A stretch of 62,797 nucleotides of DNA from an uncultured Phascolarctobacterium sp. (GCA_949295115.1 CASFJU010000007.1:1-62797); one strand, 5' to 3'. Shown: positions 23,618-33,260, numbered from the stretch's first letter. Notes: generated by a model from the sequence alone, not told the origin. Numbers and translations are program-made.

Positions 23618-24937
23618 ATGAAACAAAAACTTACATTTATGGAAATTTTGCCGATAGGTTTAATGCTGTTTGCTTCGTTCTTCGGCGCGGGTAACTTAAT
23701 CTTTCCGCCTGCGCTGGGGCAGTCGGCCGGCGTTAATTTTATACCGGCCGCAGCCGGATTTTGTACTACCGGCGTAGGCATACCGCTTTTGGGCATTATC
23801 GCTATCGGCCTTTTGCGCGCTTCCAACCCGGAGGCTTTGGCGCTGCCGGTGCACCCTAAATTTGCCAAGCTTTTGATTGTGGTAACGGTATTGACCATCG
23901 GGCCGTTTTTCGCTATCCCGCGTACGGCGGCGGTGTCGTTTGACGTTGGCATTCTGCCGTTTATTTCGGCGCAGAACTACGATTTGGGCCTGGTGCTTTA
24001 TTCACTGTTCTTTTTTGTGGTAACGTATTTTCTTTCCGTTAACCCTTCCAAAATTGTTGACTGGGTAGGCAAGGTTTTAACGCCGTTGCTGTTAATCAGT
24101 ATTGCCATTTTAGTGGTGCAGGTGTTTATGAGCCCGATGGGCGCGCCGCAGCAGGCGGGCGGTTATTACGCCACCATGCCGTACCTGAAGGGCTTTCAGG
24201 AAGGTTATTACACGATGGACCTTCTGGCAACAATGCTTTTCGGCACGGTTGTTATTGATTCCATCAAAGTGCGCGGCATCAGCGAAGGCAGCGTGCTGAC
24301 GAAAACCTGCATTATGGCTGGCATTATTGCGGCGGTGCTGTTGGCGGCGATTTATTTTTCGCTGACCTATACCGGCGCGACGAGCGTTGAAATTTTGGGC
24401 GTATCCGATAACGGCGCGATTGCGCTTTCGGCTATTGCCAATTACTATATGGGCACTGCGGGCAACGTGGTGCTGTGCCTGATGATTTTCTTCGCCTGCC
24501 TGACGACGAGTATCGGCCTGACGGTATCCGCCGGTGCTTATCTGGAAGGCGTTGTTAAAGGTAAAATGCAGTATCAGCGCATTGCCGCTGCAATTTGCAT
24601 TTTCAGCTTTGCCGTTTCCAACGTGGGTTTAACCAAAATTATTTCCATGTCGGTGCCGGTGCTGTGCCTGTTATATCCAATCGTTATTGTGCTGGTGCTG
24701 ATGGCATTTATGCCGGTTAAACGTGCCTGCGTATACCGCAGCACTCTGGCGTTTACCATTGTGTTTGCCATTATCGACGGGCTGAACGCTGCCGGTGTGC
24801 CGCTGAAAGCTTTGGAAGCAACCTTGAAGGGCGTAATTCCTTTTTACGACGTCGGCTTCGGCTGGCTGGCTCCTTCCGTTGTCGGGCTTGCTATCGGCCT
24901 TGTGTACAGCATGGTTGTTAAAGAAAAAGAAGCATAA
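23618..24937 (+). CDS. brnQ: Branched-chain amino acid carrier BrnQ
   Basis: A 439-residue inner-membrane transporter of the LIVCS family that imports leucine, isoleucine and valine with sodium or protons. The start (SFFGAGNLIFPPALGQSAG) and the second block (VVTVLTIGPFFAIPRTAAVS) are diagnostic, and about twelve hydrophobic segments are present. Shine-Dalgarno TGGAGA precedes the ATG. It is monocistronic between two terminators, and a second branched-chain system (azlCD, for export) lies at 34560. Confidence 0.95.
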   Translation: MKQKLTFMEILPIGLMLFASFFGAGNLIFPPALGQSAGVNFIPAAAGFCTTGVGIPLLGIIAIGLLRASNPEALALPVHPKFAKLLIVVTVLTIGPFFAIPRTAAVSFDVGILPFISAQNYDLGLVLYSLFFFVVTYFLSVNPSKIVDWVGKVLTPLLLISIAILVVQVFMSPMGAPQQAGGYYATMPYLKGFQEGYYTMDLLATMLFGTVVIDSIKVRGISEGSVLTKTCIMAGIIAAVLLAAIYFSLTYTGATSVEILGVSDNGAIALSAIANYYMGTAGNVVLCLMIFFACLTTSIGLTVSAGAYLEGVVKGKMQYQRIAAAICIFSFAVSNVGLTKIISMSVPVLCLLYPIVIVLVLMAFMPVKRACVYRSTLAFTIVFAIIDGLNAAGVPLKALEATLKGVIPFYDVGFGWLAPSVVGLAIGLVYSMVVKEKEA

Positions 24938-24942
24938 AATTT

Positions 24943-24980
24943 TCCGCAGTTGTTTTAACGCAGCTGCGGATTTTTTATTT
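24943..24980 (+). terminator. Terminator of brnQ
   Basis: TCCGCAG (24943-24949) pairs with CTGCGGA (24964-24970), followed by TTTTTTATTT. Confidence 0.8.
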
Positions 24981-25003
24981 GCGGGGCAAATTTTGGGCAG
25001 ATG

Positions 25004-25012
25004 TGGTAAAAT
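25004..25012 (+). promoter_or_regulatory. Extended -10 promoter of the Septu operon
   Basis: TGG followed by TAAAAT (25007-25012) is a plausible extended -10; there is no good -35 at normal spacing. GGGGTGGG is the ribosome site before the ATG at 25043. Confidence 0.4.
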
Positions 25013-25042
25013 AAAAACAGATAGTAAAAGCGGGGTGGGCGT

Positions 25043-26404
25043 ATGTATATTTCAAAACTGTATCTCGAAAACTTCCGTTGTTATGATAAATTTGAAATTG
25101 ATTTTGATAAGGATCTGACGGTTATCGTCGCCGAAAACGGGCAGGGCAAAACTGCCATCCTCGACGCGGTGGCGATTGCTTTGGGACCGTACCTTTCCTG
25201 CTTTGCAGACGGCAAGGCGCGCAACATTCACGAAACGGACGTGCGCCAGACGGTGGAAACCGCAGGTAAAACGCAGCTGGAAATTTTGCGCATGAAAAGC
25301 CAGTACCCGGTAATTATCGGTGCGGAGGGCGATGTCGACGGCGCTAAAATAAAATGGCAGCGCGAGCTGAACAACGCCAAAGGACGCACGACGATGCAGC
25401 ACGCCAAAACGCTGTCCGGCTACGGACGCCGCATGGTGGAAGCCCTGCGCGCCAAAGATGACAATAACGTGGTGCTGCCGGTAATTGCTTATTACGGCAC
25501 GGGGCGTATGTGGAACGACAGCAAGCTGCGCAACACGCTGAAAAACATCGACCTTGAACGCAGCAGCGGCTATACGGATTGCCTTGAATCGACATCGTCC
25601 TATGTTAATTTCGGGCACTGGGTAAAATACGCCGTAATGAGCGCGATGGAAATTGAGCGTATTATCGCCGAAAGGCATTTGAATGAAAAGAACCCTTACC
25701 GCGAAGTTTTTAAAGCAGTGGAGCAGGCGATTGTAACCTGTATCGGCAGCATGGGCTGGACTGACATTGATTACAGCTTTATGCGCCAGAACCTTGTGTT
25801 AAAGCATAAAACGCGCGGCATTTTGCCAATAGAAGCGCTCAGCGACGGCGCACGCAGCGTTATCAGCATGGTTGCGGATTTAAGCTACCGCATGGTGCGC
25901 CTGAACCCGGACCTTGGCATTAATGCCGTTTTGCAGACGCCGGGTATTGTGCTCATTGACGAGGTTGATATGCATTTGCATCCTTCCTGGCAGCAGACAG
26001 TGCTGTACGATTTGCGCAAGGCTTTCCCGCTGGTGCAGTTTATTGTTACCACGCACAGCCCGCAGGTGCTTACCACCGTGCCGCCGGAATCTATCCGCGC
26101 GCTGCGTTGGGACAACGATTTAATAGACATTTACCAGCCGGACTTTTCGCTCGGCGCGGAAAGCTACCAGCTTTTGAAGGATATTCAGAACGTAGATACA
26201 AGGCCGCAGAGCGTGCCGGTTGTAAAAGAATTGAAGCGTTATCTGGACTTGGTAAGCGAGGACAAGTGGGATTGCCCCGAGGCGCTGGAGCTGCGCAAAA
26301 AGCTGGACAAATGGGCGGCAGGGCGCGAGCCTGCGCTGCTGCGTGCGGATATGGATATCAGAATGCGTTCCTTCAGGAGGAAGCAGCATGAAAAGAATCT
26401 TTAA
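25043..26404 (+). CDS. ptuA: Septu defence ATPase PtuA
   Basis: A 453-residue SMC/RecF-like ATPase of the AAA_21/PtuA type. Walker A is AENGQGKT (residues 30-37) in the N-terminal half; the ABC-like signature ALSDGARSVISMVADLSYR and Walker B GIVLIDEVDMHLHPSW (D306, E307) plus the D-loop histidine in TTHSPQVL follow. With the HNH protein encoded next it makes the Septu system, in which the ATPase oligomer senses infection and controls the nuclease. No reverse transcriptase or retron RNA is seen upstream, so this is stand-alone Septu rather than retron Ec78 type. The next gene overlaps its end by 17 bases. Confidence 0.88.
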   Translation: MYISKLYLENFRCYDKFEIDFDKDLTVIVAENGQGKTAILDAVAIALGPYLSCFADGKARNIHETDVRQTVETAGKTQLEILRMKSQYPVIIGAEGDVDGAKIKWQRELNNAKGRTTMQHAKTLSGYGRRMVEALRAKDDNNVVLPVIAYYGTGRMWNDSKLRNTLKNIDLERSSGYTDCLESTSSYVNFGHWVKYAVMSAMEIERIIAERHLNEKNPYREVFKAVEQAIVTCIGSMGWTDIDYSFMRQNLVLKHKTRGILPIEALSDGARSVISMVADLSYRMVRLNPDLGINAVLQTPGIVLIDEVDMHLHPSWQQTVLYDLRKAFPLVQFIVTTHSPQVLTTVPPESIRALRWDNDLIDIYQPDFSLGAESYQLLKDIQNVDTRPQSVPVVKELKRYLDLVSEDKWDCPEALELRKKLDKWAAGREPALLRADMDIRMRSFRRKQHEKNL

Positions 26405-27167
26405 AAATCCGGAAGCGCCGGAAGCGCTGCGCGAGTTTGCGGAGCAGTACCCGGACGAAACGTGGGAGCATTTCCGCCGTGCCAACCGCCGCGGCTACCG
26501 CGAGGTTAAAAGGCGGCTTTTAGAGGACCAGCACGGCTTATGCGCTTACTGCGAAATAAATATTAAATTTGCCGATGAGGAAGGCGAAGTTGACGACTTC
26601 CGCGTGGAGCATTTTTATCCCAAGAGCGAAACGGATTTTGCCGTGCACAATTACCATCTGGATTGGCAGAACCTTTTGGGCGTGTGTCACGGCGGCAGCC
26701 AGCCGAATGTGGAGGATGCTGACGTGCGTTTTTCGCGCCGCAAGATTGACCGCAGCTGCGATGTGCCCAAGGGCGGCAAGCCGATAAACGAGCGCATTTT
26801 AAACCCGCTGGAGATACCGGCCGACGTGCGAATTTACCGTTATGCTGCGCACACCGGGCGCATGATTGTCGATGAAGATACATGCCCTCCGGAATTGCAG
26901 CGCAAGGCGCGCAACACGATACGTGAGCTGAACCTTAACGCTCCGCGCTTAATGCGCATGCGGCGCGAGGTTATCACCGTATTGCAGGACGAAATTGAAA
27001 ATGCGCTGGCCGCCGGTGTGGAAATGGAAGATTTTTTAAACATCCTTGCAGAAAATTTTTTGCTGCCGGACGACAACGGCAATTGTCAGGCATTCTTTTC
27101 GTTAATCCGCTGGTTTTTAGGAGCGGCGGCGGAAAATGTTTTAAGTGAACATGGCTATGCAATTTAA
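26388..27167 (+). CDS. ptuB: Septu defence HNH nuclease PtuB
   Basis: A 259-residue HNH endonuclease of the TIGR02646/PtuB type. The zinc and catalytic elements are CAYCE (C52, C55), VEHFYPKS with H75, and a later NWQNL-like segment HLDWQNLLGVCHGG supplying the second half of the fold. In Septu, PtuB is the toxic effector that cleaves nucleic acid when PtuA is triggered. ATG 26388 has a perfect AGGAGG nine bases upstream, inside ptuA, so the pair is translationally coupled. Base composition resembles neighbours and no integrase is adjacent, so recent transfer is not obvious. Confidence 0.88.
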   Translation: MKRIFKNPEAPEALREFAEQYPDETWEHFRRANRRGYREVKRRLLEDQHGLCAYCEINIKFADEEGEVDDFRVEHFYPKSETDFAVHNYHLDWQNLLGVCHGGSQPNVEDADVRFSRRKIDRSCDVPKGGKPINERILNPLEIPADVRIYRYAAHTGRMIVDEDTCPPELQRKARNTIRELNLNAPRLMRMRREVITVLQDEIENALAAGVEMEDFLNILAENFLLPDDNGNCQAFFSLIRWFLGAAAENVLSEHGYAI

Positions 27168-27169
27168 TA

Positions 27170-27200
27170 AAATCCTGCTTAACAGGCAGGATTTTTGTTT
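27170..27200 (+). terminator. Terminator of the Septu operon
   Basis: AAATCCTGC (27170-27178) pairs with GCAGGATTT (27186-27194), followed by T-rich sequence. Confidence 0.75.
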
Positions 27201-27253
27201 TTAAAATAGAAAATATATAAGTCATGAAATTTATGCTGACGGGGAGAGATACG

Positions 27254-28627
27254 ATGGAACTGAGTAAAAAAGCCTTTAAAGCCTATGATATACGCGGCAT
27301 TGTGCCGCAGGAGGTTAACGCGGAGCTTGCTTACCGTGTTGGCCGTGTTTTTGCCGCCATGTTTGCGGCGGAAAGCGTCGTTGTTGGGCATGATATCCGC
27401 CTGACAGGGCCTGAACTTGCGGCGGCAGCTATTGAAGGGCTGCGCGACGGCGGCTGCACTGTGTATGACATCGGCGAATGCGGCACGGAAATGGTTTATT
27501 TTGCTACTGCGCATTTAAAAACTGACGGCGGCATTATGGTAACCGCCAGCCACAACCCGAAGGATTACAACGGCATGAAGCTGGTGCGCAGCGGCGCAAG
27601 GCCGATTTCTGCCGATACAGGTCTGATGGAAATTTGCGAAATGGCTACGGAAGACGGTGAATTTCCGCACGTTGTGGTTGCAGGCAAGCAGCGCGGCGAA
27701 CTGATTAAAAAAGACATTATGCCCGAATATATTGAGCATCTGTTGAGCTATATCGACGTTAAAAATCTTAAGCCGCTGAAAATTGTGGCAAACCCCGGCA
27801 ATGGCGGCGCAGGCCCGGTGCTGGCAGAACTTGCCAAACACCTGCCGTTTGAATTTGTAAAGATGAATGAAACTCCGGACGGCAGCTTCCCCAACGGCGT
27901 GCCGAACCCGCTTTTGGAGCATAACCGCGCCGTAACGGCGGATAAGGTGCTGGCTGAAAAGGCAGACTTTGGCATTGCCTGGGACGGCGACTTTGACCGC
28001 TGTTTCTTCTTTGACGAGAAGGGCGAATTTATCGAAGGTTATTACATTGTCGGGCTGTTGGCAGCGGCATTTTTAAAGAAGCTGCCGGGCAGCAAAATTA
28101 TGTATGACCCGCGCCTGACGTGGAGTACGGAAGAAATCATCGCCGAAAAGGGTGGCGTGCCCGTGCGCTGCAAGAGCGGCCACGCTTTTATGAAGGAATG
28201 CATGCGCCAGAACGACGTTGTTTACGGCGGCGAGATGAGCGCGCACCATTACTTCCGCGAATTTTCGTACTGCGACAGCGGCATGCTGCCGTGGCTGTTG
28301 GTAACGGAGCTGATGTGCTGCGAAGGCAAAAAACTTTCGGAGCTCGTCGGTGAGCGTATGGAAAAATTCCCGTGCAGCGGCGAAATCAACCGCAAGGTTG
28401 AAGACAGTAAAGCCGTTTTGGCGGCGATTGAAGCAAAATATGCAGAGGGCGGCAAGGTTGACAAGCTGGACGGCCTGAGCATTGAATATGATAACTGGCG
28501 CTTTAACGTAAGGGTTTCCAACACGGAGCCTGTTATGCGCCTGAACGTGGAAACGCGCGGCGACAAAACGCTGCTGCAAGAAAAAACGCAGGAACTTTTG
28601 GCCGTTATAGGCGGAGAAGAAGCATAA
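27254..28627 (+). CDS. Phosphomannomutase/phosphoglucomutase
   Basis: A 457-residue alpha-D-phosphohexomutase that interconverts hexose 6- and 1-phosphates through a phosphoserine. The active-site serine is in TASHNPKDYNGMK, the magnesium loop is DGDFDR, the sugar-binding loop is GGEMSAHHYF and the phosphate-binding loop is RVSNTEPVMRL. These are closest to the bifunctional AlgC/ManB group. ATG 27254 follows GGGGAGAG. With galU and galE directly downstream it should supply glucose-1-phosphate (or mannose-1-phosphate) for nucleotide sugars used in envelope polysaccharide. Confidence 0.92.
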   Translation: MELSKKAFKAYDIRGIVPQEVNAELAYRVGRVFAAMFAAESVVVGHDIRLTGPELAAAAIEGLRDGGCTVYDIGECGTEMVYFATAHLKTDGGIMVTASHNPKDYNGMKLVRSGARPISADTGLMEICEMATEDGEFPHVVVAGKQRGELIKKDIMPEYIEHLLSYIDVKNLKPLKIVANPGNGGAGPVLAELAKHLPFEFVKMNETPDGSFPNGVPNPLLEHNRAVTADKVLAEKADFGIAWDGDFDRCFFFDEKGEFIEGYYIVGLLAAAFLKKLPGSKIMYDPRLTWSTEEIIAEKGGVPVRCKSGHAFMKECMRQNDVVYGGEMSAHHYFREFSYCDSGMLPWLLVTELMCCEGKKLSELVGERMEKFPCSGEINRKVEDSKAVLAAIEAKYAEGGKVDKLDGLSIEYDNWRFNVRVSNTEPVMRLNVETRGDKTLLQEKTQELLAVIGGEEA

Positions 28628-28639
28628 GGAGAGATTGAA

Positions 28640-29527
28640 ATGACAACGATTAAACCAGTCCGCAAGGCGGTAATACCGGCAGCCGGTTTGGGCACACGCT
28701 TTTTGCCTGCTACCAAGGCAACGCCGAAGGAAATGCTGCCTATTGTGGACAAGCCGACCATTCAGTATATTATCGAAGAAGCGCTGGCTTCCGGTATTGA
28801 AGATATTATCATCATCAGCGGCAAGGGCAAACGTTCCATTGAGGACCATTTTGACCGCAATATGGAACTGGAAATGAGCCTTGAAGCAAGCGGCAAGTTT
28901 GAGCAGCTGGAAATGGTACGCCGCATTTCGGAAATCAATCTGCACTATATCCGCCAGAAGGAACCGCGCGGACTTGGCCATGCAATTTTGTGCGCCCGCC
29001 GCTTTATCGGCGATGAGCCGTTTGCGGTTTTGCTGGGCGACGATGTTGTAGACAGCGAAAAACCGGCATTGAAACAGCTGATTGATGTATACGACCGCTG
29101 CGGTTTCAGCGTTTTGGGCGTGCAGGAGGTTGCGCCGGAGAAAGTTTCCAGTTATGGCATTATCGACAGCGTGCCAACGGAAGAAGACCGTACCTACACC
29201 GTGCGCGACATGGTTGAAAAACCGGCGCAGGAAGAAGCACCTTCGCGCCTTGCGGTTTTGGGACGCTACATTATTACACCGGAAATTTTTGATATTCTGG
29301 AAAATACGCCTCCGGGACGCGGCAACGAAATTCAGCTGACGGACGCTTTGCGAGTGCTGGCCAAACAGCAGCCGATGTATGCTTACAATTTTGAAGGCCG
29401 CCGCTATGACGTGGGCGACAAGCAGGGCTTTATTGAAGCAACGGTTGAGTTTGCGCTGAAACGCCCGGAAATGCGCGGCAAGCTGCTGGAATATTTAGCG
29501 CATATTGTTGAAGCAAACAAGGAGTAA
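28640..29527 (+). CDS. galU: UTP-glucose-1-phosphate uridylyltransferase
   Basis: A 295-residue nucleotidyltransferase making UDP-glucose from UTP and glucose-1-phosphate. The nucleotide loop is [20 protein letters not shown] with [10 protein letters not shown] following; further family blocks are [11 protein letters not shown] and VLLGDDVV. Length is normal for bacterial GalU. It sits 12 bases after the phosphohexomutase and 4 bases before galE, each with a good Shine-Dalgarno, so the three form one sugar-nucleotide operon. Confidence 0.95.
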   Translation: MTTIKPVRKAVIPAAGLGTRFLPATKATPKEMLPIVDKPTIQYIIEEALASGIEDIIIISGKGKRSIEDHFDRNMELEMSLEASGKFEQLEMVRRISEINLHYIRQKEPRGLGHAILCARRFIGDEPFAVLLGDDVVDSEKPALKQLIDVYDRCGFSVLGVQEVAPEKVSSYGIIDSVPTEEDRTYTVRDMVEKPAQEEAPSRLAVLGRYIITPEIFDILENTPPGRGNEIQLTDALRVLAKQQPMYAYNFEGRRYDVGDKQGFIEATVEFALKRPEMRGKLLEYLAHIVEANKE

Positions 29528-29531
29528 CGGC

Positions 29532-30524
29532 ATGAATGTTTTAGTAACCGGCGGTGCGGGCTATATCGGCTCGCACGTTGTTAATGTTTTAAAAAAAGAA
29601 GCCGGCTTTACGCCGATAGTGTACGATAATTTTTCCACCGGTCACCCGGAAGCTGTGGCTGACGATGTGCAGCTGGTGGAGGGCGATATCCGAGACATTG
29701 AATTTACCAAGCATGTAATGGCGCAGTTTGAAATTGACGCCGTTATCCATTTTGCGGCAAGCAGCCTGGTTGGCGAAAGCATGAGCGACCCGGCGAAATA
29801 CTATGTAAACAACGTGGAAGGCTCGCTGCATTTATTGCAGGCAATGAAGCAATCCGGCGTGGATTACATTGTGTTCAGCAGTACGGCGGCAGTATATGGC
29901 GAACCTGCCAAAACGCCGATTTGCGAAGATTTTGCCACGCAGCCGACCAATGTTTATGGCCGCACAAAGCTTGTAATTGAAGGCATGTTGAAGGATTACG
30001 CCATGGCTTACGGTATGCGTTATGTGGCACTGCGCTATTTTAATGCGGCGGGCGCATCGCTGACGGAGGACATCGGCGAGGACCATCATCCGGAAACGCA
30101 TCTGATTCCGCTGATTTTAAAAACGGCGCAGGGCGTACGCGATAAGGTTTCTATCTTCGGCACGGATTACCCGACGCCGGACGGCACCTGCCTGCGCGAT
30201 TATATCCACGTTGAAGATTTGGCAACGGCACATGTGCTGGCACTGAAACATCTGGTAAACGGCGGCGACAGCAGGATTTATAATCTCGGCAGCGAACATG
30301 GTTTCAGTGTGCGCGAGATTATTGAAACAGCCAAACGCGTCACCGGCGTAGATTTTGCGGTGGCGGAAGAAGCACGCCGCAGCGGCGACCCGGCAGTGCT
30401 GGTGGCAAGCAGCGAAAAAATCCGCAGCGAGCTTGGCTGGCAGCCGCAGCACAGCACCGTTGAAGAAATTATCAAGACGGCGTGGAAATGGCATCAGGGA
30501 CATCCGAACGGCTATAACGGCTGA
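29532..30524 (+). CDS. galE: UDP-glucose 4-epimerase
   Basis: A 330-residue short-chain dehydrogenase/reductase that interconverts UDP-glucose and UDP-galactose with bound NAD. The Rossmann motif is TGGAGYIGSH near the N-terminus, the catalytic pair is in YGRTK, and further GalE blocks are FSSTAAVYGEP, ALRYFNAAGA and DYIHVEDLA. ATG 29532 is chosen, four bases after the galU stop, with AAGGAGT overlapping the galU end. It closes the operon before a strong terminator. Confidence 0.95.
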   Translation: MNVLVTGGAGYIGSHVVNVLKKEAGFTPIVYDNFSTGHPEAVADDVQLVEGDIRDIEFTKHVMAQFEIDAVIHFAASSLVGESMSDPAKYYVNNVEGSLHLLQAMKQSGVDYIVFSSTAAVYGEPAKTPICEDFATQPTNVYGRTKLVIEGMLKDYAMAYGMRYVALRYFNAAGASLTEDIGEDHHPETHLIPLILKTAQGVRDKVSIFGTDYPTPDGTCLRDYIHVEDLATAHVLALKHLVNGGDSRIYNLGSEHGFSVREIIETAKRVTGVDFAVAEEARRSGDPAVLVASSEKIRSELGWQPQHSTVEEIIKTAWKWHQGHPNGYNG

Positions 30525-30543
30525 AAATAAAATAAAAATTTTC

Positions 30544-30581
30544 AATAACACAGGCATCTTGCGGTGCTTGTGTTATTTTTT
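30544..30581 (+). terminator. Terminator of the sugar-nucleotide operon
   Basis: AATAACACA (30544-30552) pairs with TGTGTTATT (30569-30577) with further inner pairing, then TTTTT. Confidence 0.8.
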
Positions 30582-30584
30582 GCT

Positions 30585-30612
30585 TTGCAGGGCGTGCTTT
30601 TTTTGATATAAT
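30585..30612 (+). promoter_or_regulatory. Promoter of the ABC-F/tadA operon
   Basis: TTGCAG (30585-30590), 16-nt spacer and TATAAT (30607-30612), just after the galE terminator. Confidence 0.7.
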
Positions 30613-30648
30613 AGCAATTCGAGAACATCAGGAAATAGAGGATGAAGC

Positions 30649-32586
30649 ATGCAGCTTGTTGTAGATAATCTGACGAAAAGCTTTGGCGTTAACACCGTTT
30701 TTACGGGCGTCAGCTTTATGGTAGATAAAGGTGAAAAAATCGGGCTGGTCGGCGTTAACGGCAGCGGCAAATCAACGCTGCTGCGCTGCCTTTTGCAAAA
30801 CGGCTATGCCGACGGCGGCAGCGTGCGCTTTGAGGCCGGTACGCGCGTCGGTTATGTTGAGCAGGGCTTTGGCAATATTGGCGGCGGAACGCTGTGGCAG
30901 TTTATGATGAATTCCTGCCCGGAAGTGCTGGAACTGCGCGCGCGTTTGCAGAAGCTGGAAGAACAAAGCGCGGGCCTTAGCGGCGATGAGCTTGATAAAG
31001 TTCTGGAAGAATACGCTTCCGTAACGCGCCGTTATGAATATATCGACGGCTACAATTATGAAACGCGCATTAAAATTGTGCTGAACGGGCTCGGTTTTAC
31101 CGAAGAAGTGTGGCAGAAACCGGCGCAGAATTTTTCCGGCGGGCAGAAAACGCGCATTTTGCTGGCAGCGGCGCTTGTCAAAAATCCGGACTTTTTAATT
31201 CTGGACGAACCGACCAACCATCTGGATATCCGCATGACGGAATGGCTGGAAAAATATTTGCAGGATTTTAAGGGCGGGCTGTTAATCGTCAGCCACGACC
31301 GCAAATTTTTAGATAATGTCGCCACCCGCATTCTGGAAATGGAAGGCGGGCATTTGCAGTCCTTTAAGGGCAATTACACAAAATATCTGGCGCAGAAGGA
31401 AATACAGACGGCGACACTGGAAGCTGCCTACGAAGCACAGCAGAACTATATCGCGCGCACGGAAGCCTATATCCGCCGTTTTAAGGCTGGTATAAAAAGC
31501 AAAATGGCGCGCGGGCGCCAGTCGCAGCTTGACAGGCTGGAACGCATTGAAGCGCCGGTGCATAACGAGGAGTTTGAGCTTAAATTGCCGCCTGCGCCGG
31601 AATCCGCCGAACGTGTGCTGATTTTGGAGGACTTAACCGTCGGTTATAAGGATAACGTGCTGGTTAAGGACATCAATTTAGTGCTGCGCCGCGGCGAAAA
31701 AGCTGCTTTGCTTGGACCGAACGGCAGCGGCAAATCAACACTGCTGAAAACAGTGCTGGGCGAAATTGCGCCGCTAAAAGGCAAGGCGCAGACCGGCAAC
31801 CGCGTTAAGGTAGGCTATTTTTCGCAAAGCTATGAGCGTTTGGACGAAAGCCAGACAATTTTGGATAACTTTTTAACGGAATACGGCATGGATGACGGCC
31901 ATGCGCGTTCGCTGCTGGGCGGTATGCTGTTCCACGGCGACGATGTTTTTAAGGAAATCGGCACGCTCAGCGGCGGGCAGAAAGCACGCCTTGTTTTGCT
32001 GAAGCTTGTGCTGGACGGCGCTAACTTTTTGATTCTGGACGAACCGACCAACCATCTGGATATTTTGGCGCGCGAAACCTTGGAAGCGGCGCTGGAAGCC
32101 TTTGACGGTACGCTTTTGGTTGTCAGCCACGATCGTTATTTTATCGGCGAAATCGCCGACCGTGTGTGGGAAATAGAAGACCACATCTTGCAGGATTACA
32201 AGGGCGATTACGAATACTATCTTGCCGAAAAGGAAAAAAGAAAGCAGGCTGCGCCGGTTAAGGCAGAGCTTGTTAAAAAAGCTGTTAAGGAAGAAGCCGC
32301 GCCGGAGGTTAAAACATCGCCGCAAGGCAAAAAAGCAAAAGCACAAAAGCGTTACAGCCCGGAAGATTTGGCAAAGCAGCTGCAAAAGGTGGAGCTTAAC
32401 ATACGCGAGCAGGAAGCTATGCTGGGCGTGCTGGAAAAGCAAATGGCAGACCCGGCGAACCATGTTGATTTGGAACACAGCAAGCGGCTGGCGGACGAGC
32501 ACGAAGCCATGCAGGCGGAGATTGACCGCCTGATGGAGCGCTGGGAAGAACTGATGCAGGCACAGGAGGAACTTGATGCAAACTGA
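30649..32586 (+). CDS. ABC-F family ribosome-associated ATPase
   Basis: A 645-residue soluble protein with two tandem ABC ATPase domains and no membrane segments, hence ABC-F. Walker A motifs are GVNGSGKST and GPNGSGKST, signatures are NFSGGQKTRI and LSGGQKARLV, and both Walker B sites read ILDEPTNHLDI. A basic linker lies between the domains, and a lysine-rich C-terminal extension of about 110 residues ends in a coiled coil (LEKQMADPAN to the end), as in Uup. These proteins bind the ribosomal E site to relieve stalling; an antibiotic-resistance role is not indicated. It overlaps tadA by 11 bases. Confidence 0.9.
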   Translation: MQLVVDNLTKSFGVNTVFTGVSFMVDKGEKIGLVGVNGSGKSTLLRCLLQNGYADGGSVRFEAGTRVGYVEQGFGNIGGGTLWQFMMNSCPEVLELRARLQKLEEQSAGLSGDELDKVLEEYASVTRRYEYIDGYNYETRIKIVLNGLGFTEEVWQKPAQNFSGGQKTRILLAAALVKNPDFLILDEPTNHLDIRMTEWLEKYLQDFKGGLLIVSHDRKFLDNVATRILEMEGGHLQSFKGNYTKYLAQKEIQTATLEAAYEAQQNYIARTEAYIRRFKAGIKSKMARGRQSQLDRLERIEAPVHNEEFELKLPPAPESAERVLILEDLTVGYKDNVLVKDINLVLRRGEKAALLGPNGSGKSTLLKTVLGEIAPLKGKAQTGNRVKVGYFSQSYERLDESQTILDNFLTEYGMDDGHARSLLGGMLFHGDDVFKEIGTLSGGQKARLVLLKLVLDGANFLILDEPTNHLDILARETLEAALEAFDGTLLVVSHDRYFIGEIADRVWEIEDHILQDYKGDYEYYLAEKEKRKQAAPVKAELVKKAVKEEAAPEVKTSPQGKKAKAQKRYSPEDLAKQLQKVELNIREQEAMLGVLEKQMADPANHVDLEHSKRLADEHEAMQAEIDRLMERWEELMQAQEELDAN

Positions 32587-33052
32587 CGAATTTTACATGA
32601 ACCTTGCGATAGAAGAAGCCAAAAAAGCTGCCGCGCGCGGCGAAATACCCATTGGCGCTGTGCTGGTGGCCGACGGAAAGGTAATATCGGCGGCGCACAA
32701 CATGCGCGAAACGTGGCACGATGCAACGGCCCATGCCGAGATGATTACGATTATGGAAGCCTGTGCCTTGCTGGAACGCTGGCGTTTGAACGATGCAACG
32801 CTGTACGTGACGGTGGAACCGTGCCCGATGTGCGCCGGTGCGATTGTGAACAGCAGGCTGAAGCGTTTGGTGTACGGCTGCCCGGATGTGAAGGCAGGGG
32901 CGGCGGAATCCATTTTTAACGTGGTAAGCAACCCTAACCTTAACCACAGCGTGGAAGTTAAAAGCGGCGTGTGCGAAGAAGCGTGCGCGGCCGTTATAAA
33001 AGACTTTTTTAAACAGCGCCGCGCGGAAAACAAGCAGCAAAAACAGGCTTAA
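32576..33052 (+). CDS. tadA: tRNA adenosine(34) deaminase TadA
   Basis: A 158-residue zinc-dependent deaminase that converts A34 to inosine in tRNA-Arg(ACG). The catalytic HAE motif is in DATAHAEMITIM and the zinc cysteines are in EPCPMCAGAIV. ATG 32576 is preferred over the adjacent TTG because AGGAGG lies five bases upstream, inside the ABC-F gene. A tRNA-Ser gene follows under its own promoter. Confidence 0.95.
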   Translation: MQTDEFYMNLAIEEAKKAAARGEIPIGAVLVADGKVISAAHNMRETWHDATAHAEMITIMEACALLERWRLNDATLYVTVEPCPMCAGAIVNSRLKRLVYGCPDVKAGAAESIFNVVSNPNLNHSVEVKSGVCEEACAAVIKDFFKQRRAENKQQKQA

Positions 33053-33065
33053 TTAAAATCCGCTC

Positions 33066-33094
33066 TTGGCAAAAGCAAAATTAAATAGTATAAT
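33066..33094 (+). promoter_or_regulatory. Promoter of tRNA-Ser
   Basis: TTGGCA (33066-33071), 17-nt spacer and TATAAT (33089-33094), about 45 bases upstream of the mature tRNA. Confidence 0.8.
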
Positions 33095-33138
33095 AATAAA
33101 GACGCTTGCAAACAAGCTGCAGCGTCTTAACAAAATAT

Positions 33139-33228
<90 letters not shown>

Positions 33229-33233
33229 AATTC

Positions 33234-33260
33234 AGCACTGTCAAAACGGCAGTGCTTTTT
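33234..33260 (+). terminator. Terminator of tRNA-Ser
   Basis: AGCACTG (33234-33240) pairs with CAGTGCT (33250-33256), followed by TTTT. Confidence 0.8.

Noticed and set aside
24938..25042. Retron reverse transcriptase or ncRNA upstream of ptuA
   Set aside because: Only about 100 bases separate brnQ from ptuA and they hold a terminator and a weak promoter, so the retron Ec78-type arrangement is excluded.
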